From contig UQUX01000098.1 in the NCBI GenBank assembly GCA_900544425.1, positions 1 to 6,283 on the forward strand: a stretch of DNA of 6,283 bases, given 5' to 3'. Positions 1-5,739 of the stretch are shown here, piece by piece (position 1 is the first letter of the stretch; every line of letters begins with the position of its first letter). The translations under genes were made by a program, and so were the position numbers. This stretch comes from an uncultured Collinsella sp. (GTDB lineage Bacteria > Actinomycetota > Coriobacteriia > Coriobacteriales > Coriobacteriaceae). The notes under the pieces were generated by a model. That model saw only the letters and a program-made list of their open reading frames with translations. It was not told where the DNA came from and ran no database searches.

Positions 1-1
1 G

Positions 2-451
2 CAGGCGGCGTTTTTCTTGAACAGCTCGCTCGAGAGTCTGCATGTGCGCATGCCGCGTCATTGCGAGAACGGCCTGGCCGTTGCCAAGTTCCTGCAGAGC
101 CATCCCAAGGTGCGCTTCGTGAGCTATCCGGGCCTGGAGGGCGACAAGTACTATGACCTGGCTCAGAAGTACATGCCCAACGGTACCTGCGGTGTTGTGA
201 GCTTTGGCTTTAACGGTGGTCGTGCGGCGGCCGAGACTTTTATGAAGAGCCTCAAGCTCGCCCAGATCGCCACGCATGTGGCCGACGCCCGCACTTGCTG
301 CCTGCATCCCGCTAACGCCACGCATCGCCAGATGAACGATGAAGAGCTCATCGCCTGTGGCATTTCCGCCGACATGGTACGCCTGTCGTGCGGCCTCGAG
401 GACACGGCCGACTTGATTGCCGACCTTGAGCAGGCACTCGAGCAGTGCTAG
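2..451 (+). CDS. metY: O-acetylhomoserine sulfhydrylase (Cys/Met metabolism PLP enzyme), C-terminal part
   Basis: This is the C-terminal 149 residues of a cytosolic PLP-dependent enzyme of the Cys/Met metabolism family. The family makes homocysteine (or cysteine) from an O-acetylated amino acid and sulfide. The gene enters from the left edge in frame from base 2 and stops with TAG at 449-451. Recognisable family blocks are the RMPRHCENGLAVAKFL helix, the VSYPGLEGDKYYDLA segment, THVADARTCCLHPANATHR (where many homologues read VGDARSLVIHPASTTH), and RLSCGLEDTADLIADLEQAL at the end. The Arg codon at 380-382 in RLSCGLED is the usual substrate-carboxylate ligand. The PLP lysine lies upstream, outside the window. 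Full-length relatives are about 420-430 residues, so roughly a third is visible. Cystathionine gamma-synthase or gamma-lyase relatives are possible, but the YPGLE..YY..A and HPA.ATHRQ blocks fit the O-acetylhomoserine branch best. The terminator that follows suggests the transcript ends here. Confidence 0.88.
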   Translation, partial: QAAFFLNSSLESLHVRMPRHCENGLAVAKFLQSHPKVRFVSYPGLEGDKYYDLAQKYMPNGTCGVVSFGFNGGRAAAETFMKSLKLAQIATHVADARTCCLHPANATHRQMNDEELIACGISADMVRLSCGLEDTADLIADLEQALEQC

Positions 452-518
452 GCTAGCTCCGTACAAGGTGCCGATGCTGGCAGAAAGCTTCGGTGACCTT
501 TCGTTCCGATTCCGTAGG

Positions 519-566
519 CGGGGCCCCAATCGCGGCTGTTTGCAGGCGATTGGGGCCCCGTTTTTT
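519..566 (+). terminator. Strong intrinsic terminator after metY
   Basis: A perfect 15-bp GC-rich stem (left arm 519-533, right arm 546-560) closes a 12-nt loop and is followed directly by six T residues (561-566). It lies 67 bp after the metY stop. It also lies only 26 nt before the chosen start of the MFS gene, so it could act as an attenuator in that gene's leader. Confidence 0.93.
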
Positions 567-581
567 GCGTTGGGCCACTCG

Positions 582-587
582 AAAGGA
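582..587 (+). promoter_or_regulatory. Ribosome binding site that decides the MFS start
   Basis: AAAGGA at 582-587 is a Shine-Dalgarno match placed 5 nt before the ATG at 593. The alternative in-frame ATG at 587 overlaps this site and would have no usable spacing, so 593 is preferred. Confidence 0.6.
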
Positions 588-592
588 TGGAT

Positions 593-1897
593 ATGGAGAA
601 AACCGCAGAGCAGCTGCGCCGCGAGCACATTGCCCTAGAGGGCGATACTCATGGCAAGAACAAATGGGCGATTCTGTTTACCGTGCTCATCATGACGTTT
701 ATGGTATGTCTGGATTCGACCGTCGTGACCGTGGCGCTGCCCGTGATGCAAAAGGAGCTGGGCGTGGGCCTCGATCGCATTCAACTGGTAAGCTCGGTGT
801 ATCTGCTTGCGACTTGCGTGGCTATGTTGCCGTTTGGCCGTCTGGGCGACGTGCGCGGCAAGGTGAATGTGTTCCAGCTGGGCGTCATCGTCTTTTCGGT
901 CGGTTCGCTGCTGTGCGGTCTTTCGGCCTCGCTCGAGGTTCTTATCCTGGCACGCATTGTTCAGGGCGTCGGTTGCGCGGCGGCCATGGCTAACAACATG
1001 GGTATCATCACCGAGTCGTTTCCGGCGCGCGAACGAGGCCGTGCCATGGGTATTCTTGCGACCTTCGTGGCCCTCGGCATGATGTGTGGCCCCGTGCTCG
1101 GCGGGATGCTGCTGGCAAGCTTTCCCTGGGAGAGCATCTTCCTCATCAACCTGCCCATTGGCGTGATCTCGTTTATCGTGGGACTCTACACACTGCCGCA
1201 TGTTAGGCCAGAGGTCGGCGAACGCCCCATGCCCCTTGCCGAGGCCGCTCGTCGCTGCTTTGCAAATTCGGCCTTCACCATCAACCTTGCCTGCATGCTC
1301 ATCGTCTTCGTTGGCATTGGCGCATCCGAGTTTATCCTGCCGTTCTATTTTCAGGACGCCCACGGTTTTGGTTCCGACATCTCTGGACTACTCTTTTTGG
1401 CGCTGCCGATGGTGAATGCCTTTATCGGCCCGCTTTCGGGTACGGTTTCGGACCGTGTTGGCTGCGAGGGCCCCACGGCAGTCGGCCTGGGCGTGTACGT
1501 GTGCGGTCTCTTTGCGGTAAGCACGCTCGACGAGCACTCTTCCATTCCTGTGATTGTGTGCTGCGTCGCATTTATGTCGTGCGGTACGTCGATTTTCCAG
1601 AGCCCCAACAACTCCCTGTACATGGGCTCAGCCCCGCGCGAGGCACTCGGTTTTGCGGGCAGCTTGGGCAGTTTGGCGCGCTACGCCGGCATGGCACTAG
1701 GCATTACGGTGGCGTCGCATATCCTGTATGGGCAGATGAGCGTGGCGATGGGCAAGGCCGTGACCAGTTTCGTTGCAGGCCGTCCGGATGTGTTCTTGTT
1801 TGGTTTCCGCTCGGTGTTCTATGTGTTGATGGCTGTGGCCGCTGTGGGCTTTGCGCTCGCCATGGTGCGTTTGGTGAGGGTGCGTGCCCGCCATTAG
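593..1897 (+). CDS. MFS drug/H+ antiporter-like exporter (DHA2-like)
   Basis: This is a 434-residue integral membrane transporter of the major facilitator superfamily, probably a proton-coupled exporter of drugs or other small organic compounds; the substrate cannot be read from sequence. After a polar N-terminus, TM1 carries LDSTVVTVALP (residues 40-50), the DHA2-type motif D1. FGRLGDVRGK (81-90) is motif A in loop 2-3, RIVQGVG (121-127) is in TM4, and GMMCGPVLGG (162-171) is motif C, the antiporter motif, in TM5. I count about 12 hydrophobic segments (near 24-46, 67-88, 94-110, 116-138, 152-174, 181-199, 226-250, 263-283, 295-311, 317-338, 355-380, 405-427). Classical DHA2 exporters have 14 and are longer (about 470-500 residues); here the central pair after TM6 appears absent. 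The start at 593 is chosen over 587 on ribosome-binding-site spacing. No promoter is evident between the upstream terminator and the start. No terminator follows. Confidence 0.9.
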   Translation: MEKTAEQLRREHIALEGDTHGKNKWAILFTVLIMTFMVCLDSTVVTVALPVMQKELGVGLDRIQLVSSVYLLATCVAMLPFGRLGDVRGKVNVFQLGVIVFSVGSLLCGLSASLEVLILARIVQGVGCAAAMANNMGIITESFPARERGRAMGILATFVALGMMCGPVLGGMLLASFPWESIFLINLPIGVISFIVGLYTLPHVRPEVGERPMPLAEAARRCFANSAFTINLACMLIVFVGIGASEFILPFYFQDAHGFGSDISGLLFLALPMVNAFIGPLSGTVSDRVGCEGPTAVGLGVYVCGLFAVSTLDEHSSIPVIVCCVAFMSCGTSIFQSPNNSLYMGSAPREALGFAGSLGSLARYAGMALGITVASHILYGQMSVAMGKAVTSFVAGRPDVFLFGFRSVFYVLMAVAAVGFALAMVRLVRVRARH

Positions 1898-1992
1898 CCT
1901 GTGGAGGCGGGCTTGCCACGAATCGGGCCCATCTACTGGTCTTGCGGCTTTATGATGCGTAGGGGCTTGTGGGGCGGGCGGGAGTCGGTCCG

Positions 1993-2001
1993 TGGTAGAC
2001 T
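1993..2001 (+). promoter_or_regulatory. Candidate extended -10 promoter for xpt
   Basis: TGGTAGACT contains a TGn extension followed by TAGACT (1996-2001), which matches TATAAT at four of six positions. There is no convincing -35 hexamer in the GC-rich sequence upstream, which an extended -10 can tolerate. It would give a leader of about 50 nt before the xpt start. The rest of the intergenic stretch (1898-1992) shows no gene, no terminator and no other clear signal. Confidence 0.35.
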
Positions 2002-2023
2002 ATCGAACAACGTTTATTAATCG

Positions 2024-2041
2024 CGCGGTATCGTTGCCGCG
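2024..2041 (+). other. Small hairpin in the xpt leader, abutting the ribosome binding site
   Basis: CGCGGTA (2024-2030) pairs with TGCCGCG (2035-2041) over 7 bp, including one G-T wobble, around a TCGT tetraloop. The Shine-Dalgarno stretch AGAAGGGG (2042-2049) begins on the next base, 7 nt ahead of the ATG at 2057. The structure could influence translation initiation or mRNA stability. It is too small to be a known purine riboswitch. Confidence 0.45.
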
Positions 2042-2056
2042 AGAAGGGGTTGCGCC

Positions 2057-2635
2057 ATGCAGGAGCTTGAGGATCGTATTCGCCATGACGGCATCGTAAA
2101 GGCCGGTAACGTCCTTAAGGTTGATGCCTTCCTCAACCACCAGTGCGACGTTGAGCTGTTCGACCATATGGGTGCCGAGTGGGCCCGTCTGTTCGAGGGT
2201 GTCGAGATCAACAAGATCCTGACGATCGAGGCTTCGGGCATTGGCATGGCTTGCATTGCGGCCCAGCATTTTGGCGGCGTGCCGGTGGTCTTTGCCAAGA
2301 AGGCACAGTCCATCAACCTCGACGGCGAGCAGTATGCCACGACCATCTACTCCTTTACCAAGCAGAAGGAGTACCCGGTTATCGTTGGCAAGCGCTTCCT
2401 GTCCGAGGGCGACAAGGTCCTGATTATCGACGACTTCCTGGCCAACGGCTGCGCGCTCGAGGGTCTTATCAAGATCTGTGAGGCTGCGGGTGCCGAGGTA
2501 TCTGGTATTGGCATTGCGGTGGAGAAGGGCTTCCAAGGCGGTGGCGATAAGCTCCGCAAGCGCGGCTTCCGCGTTGAGAGCCTGGCCCGTATCGCCGATA
2601 TGGACTGCGAGAACGGCGAGATCACCTTCGCCTAG
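2057..2635 (+). CDS. xpt: Xanthine phosphoribosyltransferase
   Basis: This cytosolic purine-salvage enzyme transfers ribose-5-phosphate from PRPP to xanthine, giving XMP, which then feeds GMP synthesis. The 192-residue protein matches the usual length of the Bacillus-type Xpt family and aligns along its whole length from memory. Supporting blocks are LKVDAFLNHQ (residues 20-29), ILTIEASGI (54-62), VPVVFAKK (75-82), TIYSFTKQ (96-103), the PRPP-binding motif VLIIDDFLANG (121-131), and IGIAVEKGFQ (151-160) followed by FRVESLARI near the C-terminus. The ATG at 2057 has a good Shine-Dalgarno sequence (within 2042-2049) at 7 nt spacing. In Bacillus the gene is paired with the xanthine permease pbuX and controlled by a guanine riboswitch; here it stands alone and I see no such riboswitch. 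It is closed by the hairpin terminator 28 bp downstream. Adenine phosphoribosyltransferase is excluded by the LNHQ and IDDFLANG blocks. Confidence 0.96.
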   Translation: MQELEDRIRHDGIVKAGNVLKVDAFLNHQCDVELFDHMGAEWARLFEGVEINKILTIEASGIGMACIAAQHFGGVPVVFAKKAQSINLDGEQYATTIYSFTKQKEYPVIVGKRFLSEGDKVLIIDDFLANGCALEGLIKICEAAGAEVSGIGIAVEKGFQGGGDKLRKRGFRVESLARIADMDCENGEITFA

Positions 2636-2662
2636 GCTCGCAACACAAGCGATTGGTATGCG

Positions 2663-2698
2663 ATGTGACAAAGGGACTGTCCCTTTGTCACATTTTTT
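2663..2698 (+). terminator. Perfect hairpin plus T-run after xpt; also a repeat-like palindrome
   Basis: A 14-bp perfect stem (2663-2676 with 2680-2693) closes a 3-nt CTG loop, and a run of six T residues covers 2693-2698. It should terminate the xpt transcript. Its core GTGACAAAGGGACTGT (2665-2680) matches 14 of 16 bases of the core of the larger palindrome at 3105-3179, so it may be a repeat-family copy that was recruited as a terminator. Confidence 0.88.
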
Positions 2699-2703
2699 GT
2701 ATG

Positions 2704-2711
2704 AGGGGAGG
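2704..2711 (+). promoter_or_regulatory. Strong ribosome binding site deciding the ArfB-like start
   Basis: AGGGGAGG sits 7 nt before the ATG at 2719. In-frame starts further upstream (ATG at 2653 and 2701) lack such a site, and the first of them would translate through the terminator hairpin. Confidence 0.75.
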
Positions 2712-2718
2712 TGTTGAT

Positions 2719-3099
2719 ATGGATGAGAACAAGATGGGATGGCGCGAGTATGCGCGCTATGCCGAGATGTCGGTCGAGGAGTTGGCGCGCGATTGCGAGG
2801 TGCAGGTGTTTCGCGCGACAGGTCCGGGCGGGCAGGGCGTGAACACGACGGATTCAGCGGTGCGCATGAAGCATGGGCCCACGGGGATTACCGTGACGGC
2901 GCGCGAGAGCCGCAGTCAGTTTCAGAATCGTGCGAGCTGTTTGCGTAAGCTGAGGGCAGAGCTTGAGCGTCGCGGGTGTCCACCGCGTCGACGCGTAAAG
3001 ACCAAGGTGCCTCAACGCTCTCGCCAGCGCAGGCTCAACGACAAGCACTTCAACGCGATTAAAAAGGCCAACCGTCGCAAACCGGGCAGCGACGAATAG
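2719..3099 (+). CDS. Small GGQ-domain peptidyl-tRNA hydrolase (ArfB/release-factor-like, ribosome rescue)
   Basis: The 126-residue protein consists of a class I release factor catalytic domain without the codon-recognition domains. Such proteins hydrolyse peptidyl-tRNA on stalled ribosomes with no stop codon in the A site. FRATGPGGQGVN (residues 31-42) holds the catalytic GGQ at 37-39; DSAVRMKHGPTGITV (45-59) and RESRSQFQNR (62-71) are the conserved continuation of the RF-1 domain. Residues 90-122 form a highly basic tail (for example RRRVKTKVPQRSRQRR), comparable with the ArfB tail that enters the empty mRNA channel. The residue after GGQ is Gly, where ArfB and release factors commonly have His. 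The start is fixed by a strong ribosome binding site at 2704-2711. The gene sits 20 nt after a terminator hairpin and 5 nt before a 26-bp inverted repeat, so its own promoter is not obvious. E. coli PrfH is longer and paired with RtcB, which is not seen here. The biochemical class is firm; the rescue role is inferred. Confidence 0.88.
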   Translation: MDENKMGWREYARYAEMSVEELARDCEVQVFRATGPGGQGVNTTDSAVRMKHGPTGITVTARESRSQFQNRASCLRKLRAELERRGCPPRRRVKTKVPQRSRQRRLNDKHFNAIKKANRRKPGSDE

Positions 3100-3104
3100 C
3101 CACT

Positions 3105-3179
3105 CCTAAGTTGCGGTGAAATAGGGACTGTTTATGCAGCTACAGCCGCAAGGCAGTCCCTATTTCACCGCAACTTAGG
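3105..3179. repeat. 26-bp perfect inverted repeat between convergent genes
   Basis: The arms 3105-3130 and 3154-3179 are perfect reverse complements over 26 bp and flank a 23-nt centre (3131-3153). The element lies exactly 5 nt beyond the stop codons of both convergent genes (3099 on plus, 3185 on minus), so it probably ends both transcripts or protects their 3' ends. Neither side carries a T-run, so it is not a textbook intrinsic terminator. Its arm contains GTGAAATAGGGACTGT (3116-3131), which is 14/16 identical to the core of the palindrome at 2663-2693. This points to a REP-like or MITE-like repeat family. No target-site duplication is visible at the edges. Confidence 0.9.
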
Positions 3180-3184
3180 TGGGA

Positions 3185-4146
3185 TTAGCGGGTGGGGTGC
3201 CAGACGTGGAGGGCTCCGGCGAGGACGTCGACCTCGATGCGCGAGGCGACAATGGGCTCACCGTCGGCCTGGATGGGGTAGTCGGGCTCCTCAAAGGTAA
3301 GCTCGGCATGGCGACAGCGGCGCATGCGAACCGGTGGCAGCTTGGTATGGTGGCCGTCTTTGGCCGAAAGGAACATGGGAAGCGCGACCGCGCGCGGAAC
3401 GGGGCCGCAGGCGTAGCAGACGTCGAACATACCGTCACAGGGGTCGGCGCCGGGGCAGATGCGATAGCCCGAGCCATACGTGGGGCCCAGCTGAATCGCC
3501 ATGATGATCGCCCTCACGCGCTCGGCGGGCGCGCCGTCAAAGCTGGCTGTCATGGGGTAGTTGCGATAGCGTAGGCCAAACTGCTCAAGTCCCGAGAGGG
3601 TGTAGAGCGGCGCGCCGGTGAGACCCGTCTTTTGCGCAGCTCGGCGGTGCCAAGGCCGATGGCGGCATCGATGCCGATCGAAAGCGTCTGGTCGTAGTAC
3701 TCAACGGTAGCCTCGCCGCTGCCGCTCGCAGGACTCCAAGAGCGAATGCGCCCGATGTCCTGACGTTGCAGCTCGCAGGTGAGCAGCGCGCCAAAATCCT
3801 TGCCGGAGAAATCGTCGATACCGAGCGTCTGGGCAAAATCGTTGCCGGAGCCCACAGGTAGGATGGCAAGAGCGGGGCGGGCGTCCTGCTCTTGCGTCAT
3901 AAGTCCGTTGACGACCTCGTGAATCACGCCGTCGCCGCCAAGGGCGATAACGGTGCGATAGCCCTGAGCCTGTGCGGCCAGCTCCTTGGCGTGTCCCATA
4001 CGCTCGGTCAGCACCAGGTCAAACTGGGATGCGCTCGCGGTCATGTCCAAAAAGCGCTGCAGGCGCTCGGCAACTTCGCGCGCCGCACCCGACTGGGCGG
4101 CTGGGTTGGCGATGATGAGCGTGCGACCAAAATCAGTTGCGTGCAT
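3185..4146 (-). pseudogene. Diacylglycerol/lipid kinase (DagK/YegS type) split by a one-base frameshift
   Basis: The intact protein would be a soluble or membrane-associated ATP-dependent lipid kinase of about 320 residues. Such kinases phosphorylate diacylglycerol or a related lipid for phospholipid turnover. The N-terminal part (start ATG 4146, Shine-Dalgarno GGGAG at 4154-4158) has the catalytic blocks IIANPAAQSG (residues 11-20), IALGGDGVIHEVVNGL (67-82) and ILPVGSGNDFAQTLGI (95-110), then SIGIDAAIGLG (156-166). After Arg171-Lys172 the reading frame leaves the family pattern and stops at 3550. The following frame continues it perfectly (KTGLTGAPLYTLSGLEQF, then YGSGYRICPGADPCDGMFD and QADGEPI) to TAA at 3185-3187. 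One extra T in the four-T run at 3630-3633 would restore one 320-residue frame. Nothing downstream is decayed, so the lesion is recent or a sequencing error. The N-terminal fragment alone lacks the C-terminal lobe and is unlikely to work. It is probably co-transcribed with the clc gene upstream. Confidence 0.9.
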
Positions 4147-4153
4147 GGAACGA

Positions 4154-4158
4154 CTCCC
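4154..4158 (-). promoter_or_regulatory. Ribosome binding site of the lipid kinase
   Basis: The minus strand reads GGGAG here, 7 nt before the ATG at 4146. This supports the internal Met that begins MHATDFGRT rather than the in-frame ATG 24 codons upstream at 4218, whose extra residues do not resemble the family. The 87-bp gap to the clc stop (4147-4233) shows no terminator hairpin. Confidence 0.65.
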
Positions 4159-4233
4159 GGCGTATGACGTGACGGTGCGGTCGCGCTCAGGTCGAATTGC
4201 CCCCGATTGTGGCTGCACGGCGAATACTAACGT

Positions 4234-5655
4234 CTACTCTATCAGGTCGTTGTGGCGCTCGATAGCATCCGCTACCGTACCGCCCTCATCCACAATAAGC
4301 GAACGGCGCTTGGGCGAGATGATGCGCTGGGCGGGGTACACGCCGCGGTGTCCGGCGGTTAGGTAGCTGATAAAGGCCACGATGACAAAGAACCCGGCTG
4401 CCGTGCCGTGGAACAGGTCGATGGCCATCATACAGGTGGTGATGGGCACGTTAAGGCCGGCGCAGAACACGCCGAGCATGCCCAGCGCTGCCAGAAAGCT
4501 GGGATCGATTCCGACGAGGCAACCTATCCAGCCGCCGAGCGCCGCACCGATACCAAACAGGGGCGTGACCTCGCCGCCTTGGAAGCCGGCGCCCAGGGTG
4601 AGCGCTGTGACGACCAACTTGATGGCTGCGTCCGCCAGGGTGGTGTTGCCGGCAAATCCAGCGTCGGAAAGCCACGTAGAAAGGCCGGCGTAGTCCCAGG
4701 CGTCGAGGAGGGCATAGGCGGCCAAAACCACGAGTGCGCCTATAAGTGCGCGAACGAGGTAATTGGTGATAAAGCGACCGTACAGGCTCTTGACGGTTCG
4801 AACCGACCAGGCAAAGAGGCGTGCCGCCAGACCGAAGATGATGGCGCTGATAACAACGATGACGACTGTCTTGGGCGTCATGGCGGGAACGCTGGCGATG
4901 ACATTCGCCTCGTACTCGGTACCCAGGGCGAGTGATGTGAAGTAGCCGGTAAACGAGGCGACTAAGCAGTAGATGCCCGCGGTGTAGTCGATCTTGCCGA
5001 TAAAGCACATCTCCATGCCAAAGAAAGCTCCGGCAAGGGGCGAGCCGAATACGGCGCCAAAGGCCGACGAGATGCCGGCGAGCATGAGGTCGTGGTGATC
5101 ATGCTTTTTGAGGTGGGCGAGGCTCGAGATGTTGCTGGCGATGGTGCCGCCAATCTGAACCGCGGCTCCCTCGCGACCGGCCGATCCGCCCGTTAGGTGC
5201 GTGAGCGTGGAGCAGACGAAGGTGAGGACGGCCATGCGCATATGGATGAGGCGTGTGCCCAGAGCGGAGTCAATGACCAGGTTGTTGCCACGCTTGGCGG
5301 CGAGACCGTGGTTTTTGTACACCCATGCGGTGGCAACGCCCACAACGGGAAGCAGTGCGTAAATCCACGCATGGTGTTCGCGATAGTCGGTGGCGATATT
5401 CAACGAGGCCAAAAACGCCCAAGCGGCGACGCCCATGGCGAGCGAGACGATGACGACGAGTACGAGCAACTTGGCGCTCGCGAGTAGGTTGCGGGCGTTG
5501 CGGCGCGTGTCGGCAGCCAAGAGCTGCTCGGAGCGGGTGAGCTGATGCCTGCCTGCCATGATGACGTCGTTCAGGGAGAAAAAGCCGCCGTCGTCGAGCG
5601 GCTGGGAATGATCCTGAGCCTCGTTTGCGCTTTCGGGTTTGTCGTTATGAGCCAT
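4234..5655 (-). CDS. CLC-family anion transporter, probably a fluoride/proton antiporter (CLC-F branch)
   Basis: This 473-residue polytopic inner-membrane protein belongs to the CLC chloride channel/antiporter family. A polar N-terminus (about residues 1-60) precedes the membrane core. Key sites: GGSAGREGAAVQIGG (156-170) contains the GREG motif with the gating glutamate E162; in chloride CLCs the next residue is Pro, here Ala. Where chloride CLCs have GSGIP with the central serine, this protein has RGNNLVIDS (122-130), the GNNL pattern I associate with fluoride-exporting CLC-F proteins. GAGFQGGEVTPLFGIGAALG (356-375) replaces the GGIFAP-like second selectivity segment, and GHRGVY (435-440) likely supplies the ion-coordinating tyrosine. 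No CBS domains follow. The ATG at 5655 is chosen because AGAGGA (5660-5665) lies just upstream, and because the alternative ATG at 5682 would lie only 3 nt after a perfect TATAAT. CLC membership is certain; fluoride specificity is inferred. No fluoride riboswitch is visible upstream. Confidence 0.93.
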   Translation of the reverse strand: MAHNDKPESANEAQDHSQPLDDGGFFSLNDVIMAGRHQLTRSEQLLAADTRRNARNLLASAKLLVLVVIVSLAMGVAAWAFLASLNIATDYREHHAWIYALLPVVGVATAWVYKNHGLAAKRGNNLVIDSALGTRLIHMRMAVLTFVCSTLTHLTGGSAGREGAAVQIGGTIASNISSLAHLKKHDHHDLMLAGISSAFGAVFGSPLAGAFFGMEMCFIGKIDYTAGIYCLVASFTGYFTSLALGTEYEANVIASVPAMTPKTVVIVVISAIIFGLAARLFAWSVRTVKSLYGRFITNYLVRALIGALVVLAAYALLDAWDYAGLSTWLSDAGFAGNTTLADAAIKLVVTALTLGAGFQGGEVTPLFGIGAALGGWIGCLVGIDPSFLAALGMLGVFCAGLNVPITTCMMAIDLFHGTAAGFFVIVAFISYLTAGHRGVYPAQRIISPKRRSLIVDEGGTVADAIERHNDLIE

Positions 5656-5684
5656 ACGTTCCTCTTTTAGGTTGCAACGCAAGC

Positions 5685-5690
5685 ATTATA
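5685..5690 (-). promoter_or_regulatory. Consensus -10 box for the clc gene
   Basis: The minus strand reads a perfect TATAAT here, giving a predicted transcript start about 30 nt before the ATG at 5655. The matching -35 position holds no good TTGACA-like hexamer (GGCTCG at 17-bp spacing), so the promoter may be weak or need an activator. It supports the 5655 start. Confidence 0.5.
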
Positions 5691-5739
5691 GAACGCGGTA
5701 AACGCGACGAGCCGGTGGGTTGGTTTCCATTCTGTTTCG

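Noticed and set aside
635..1363. Long minus-strand open frame (242 codons) opposite the MFS gene
   Set aside because: The translation is rich in His, Gln and Arg with no domain pattern, as expected for the antisense of a GC-rich membrane-protein gene.
1901..1919. Hairpin terminator after the MFS gene
   Set aside because: Only a 4-bp GTGG/CCAC pairing is possible and no T-run follows.
1993..2056. Purine (guanine) riboswitch ahead of xpt
   Set aside because: The leader is only about 50 nt from the candidate promoter, and the conserved junction and loop sequences of the purine aptamer are not present.
2000..2671. Minus-strand open frame (223 codons) opposite xpt
   Set aside because: It mirrors the xpt codons, has no recognisable motif, and runs into the terminator hairpin; xpt on the plus strand is unambiguous.
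2653..2718. Upstream start for the ArfB-like protein at 2653
   Set aside because: It would translate the terminator hairpin and lacks a ribosome binding site; the ATG at 2719 has a strong one and gives the family's length.
3626..3640. Programmed ribosomal frameshift joining the two lipid-kinase frames
   Set aside because: Restoring the frame needs a -1 shift, but the mRNA has only four A residues after CGC, so no X XXY YYZ slippery heptamer exists and the Lys tRNA would have to re-pair with CAA. Family members are not known to use frameshifting.
4147..4218. Upstream start for the lipid kinase at 4218
   Set aside because: The extra 24 residues do not resemble the family N-terminus, and the ATG at 4146 has a GGGAG site at proper spacing.
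4408..4935. Plus-strand open frame (175 codons) opposite clc
   Set aside because: The composition is that of an antisense shadow of the clc gene, and no family is recognisable.
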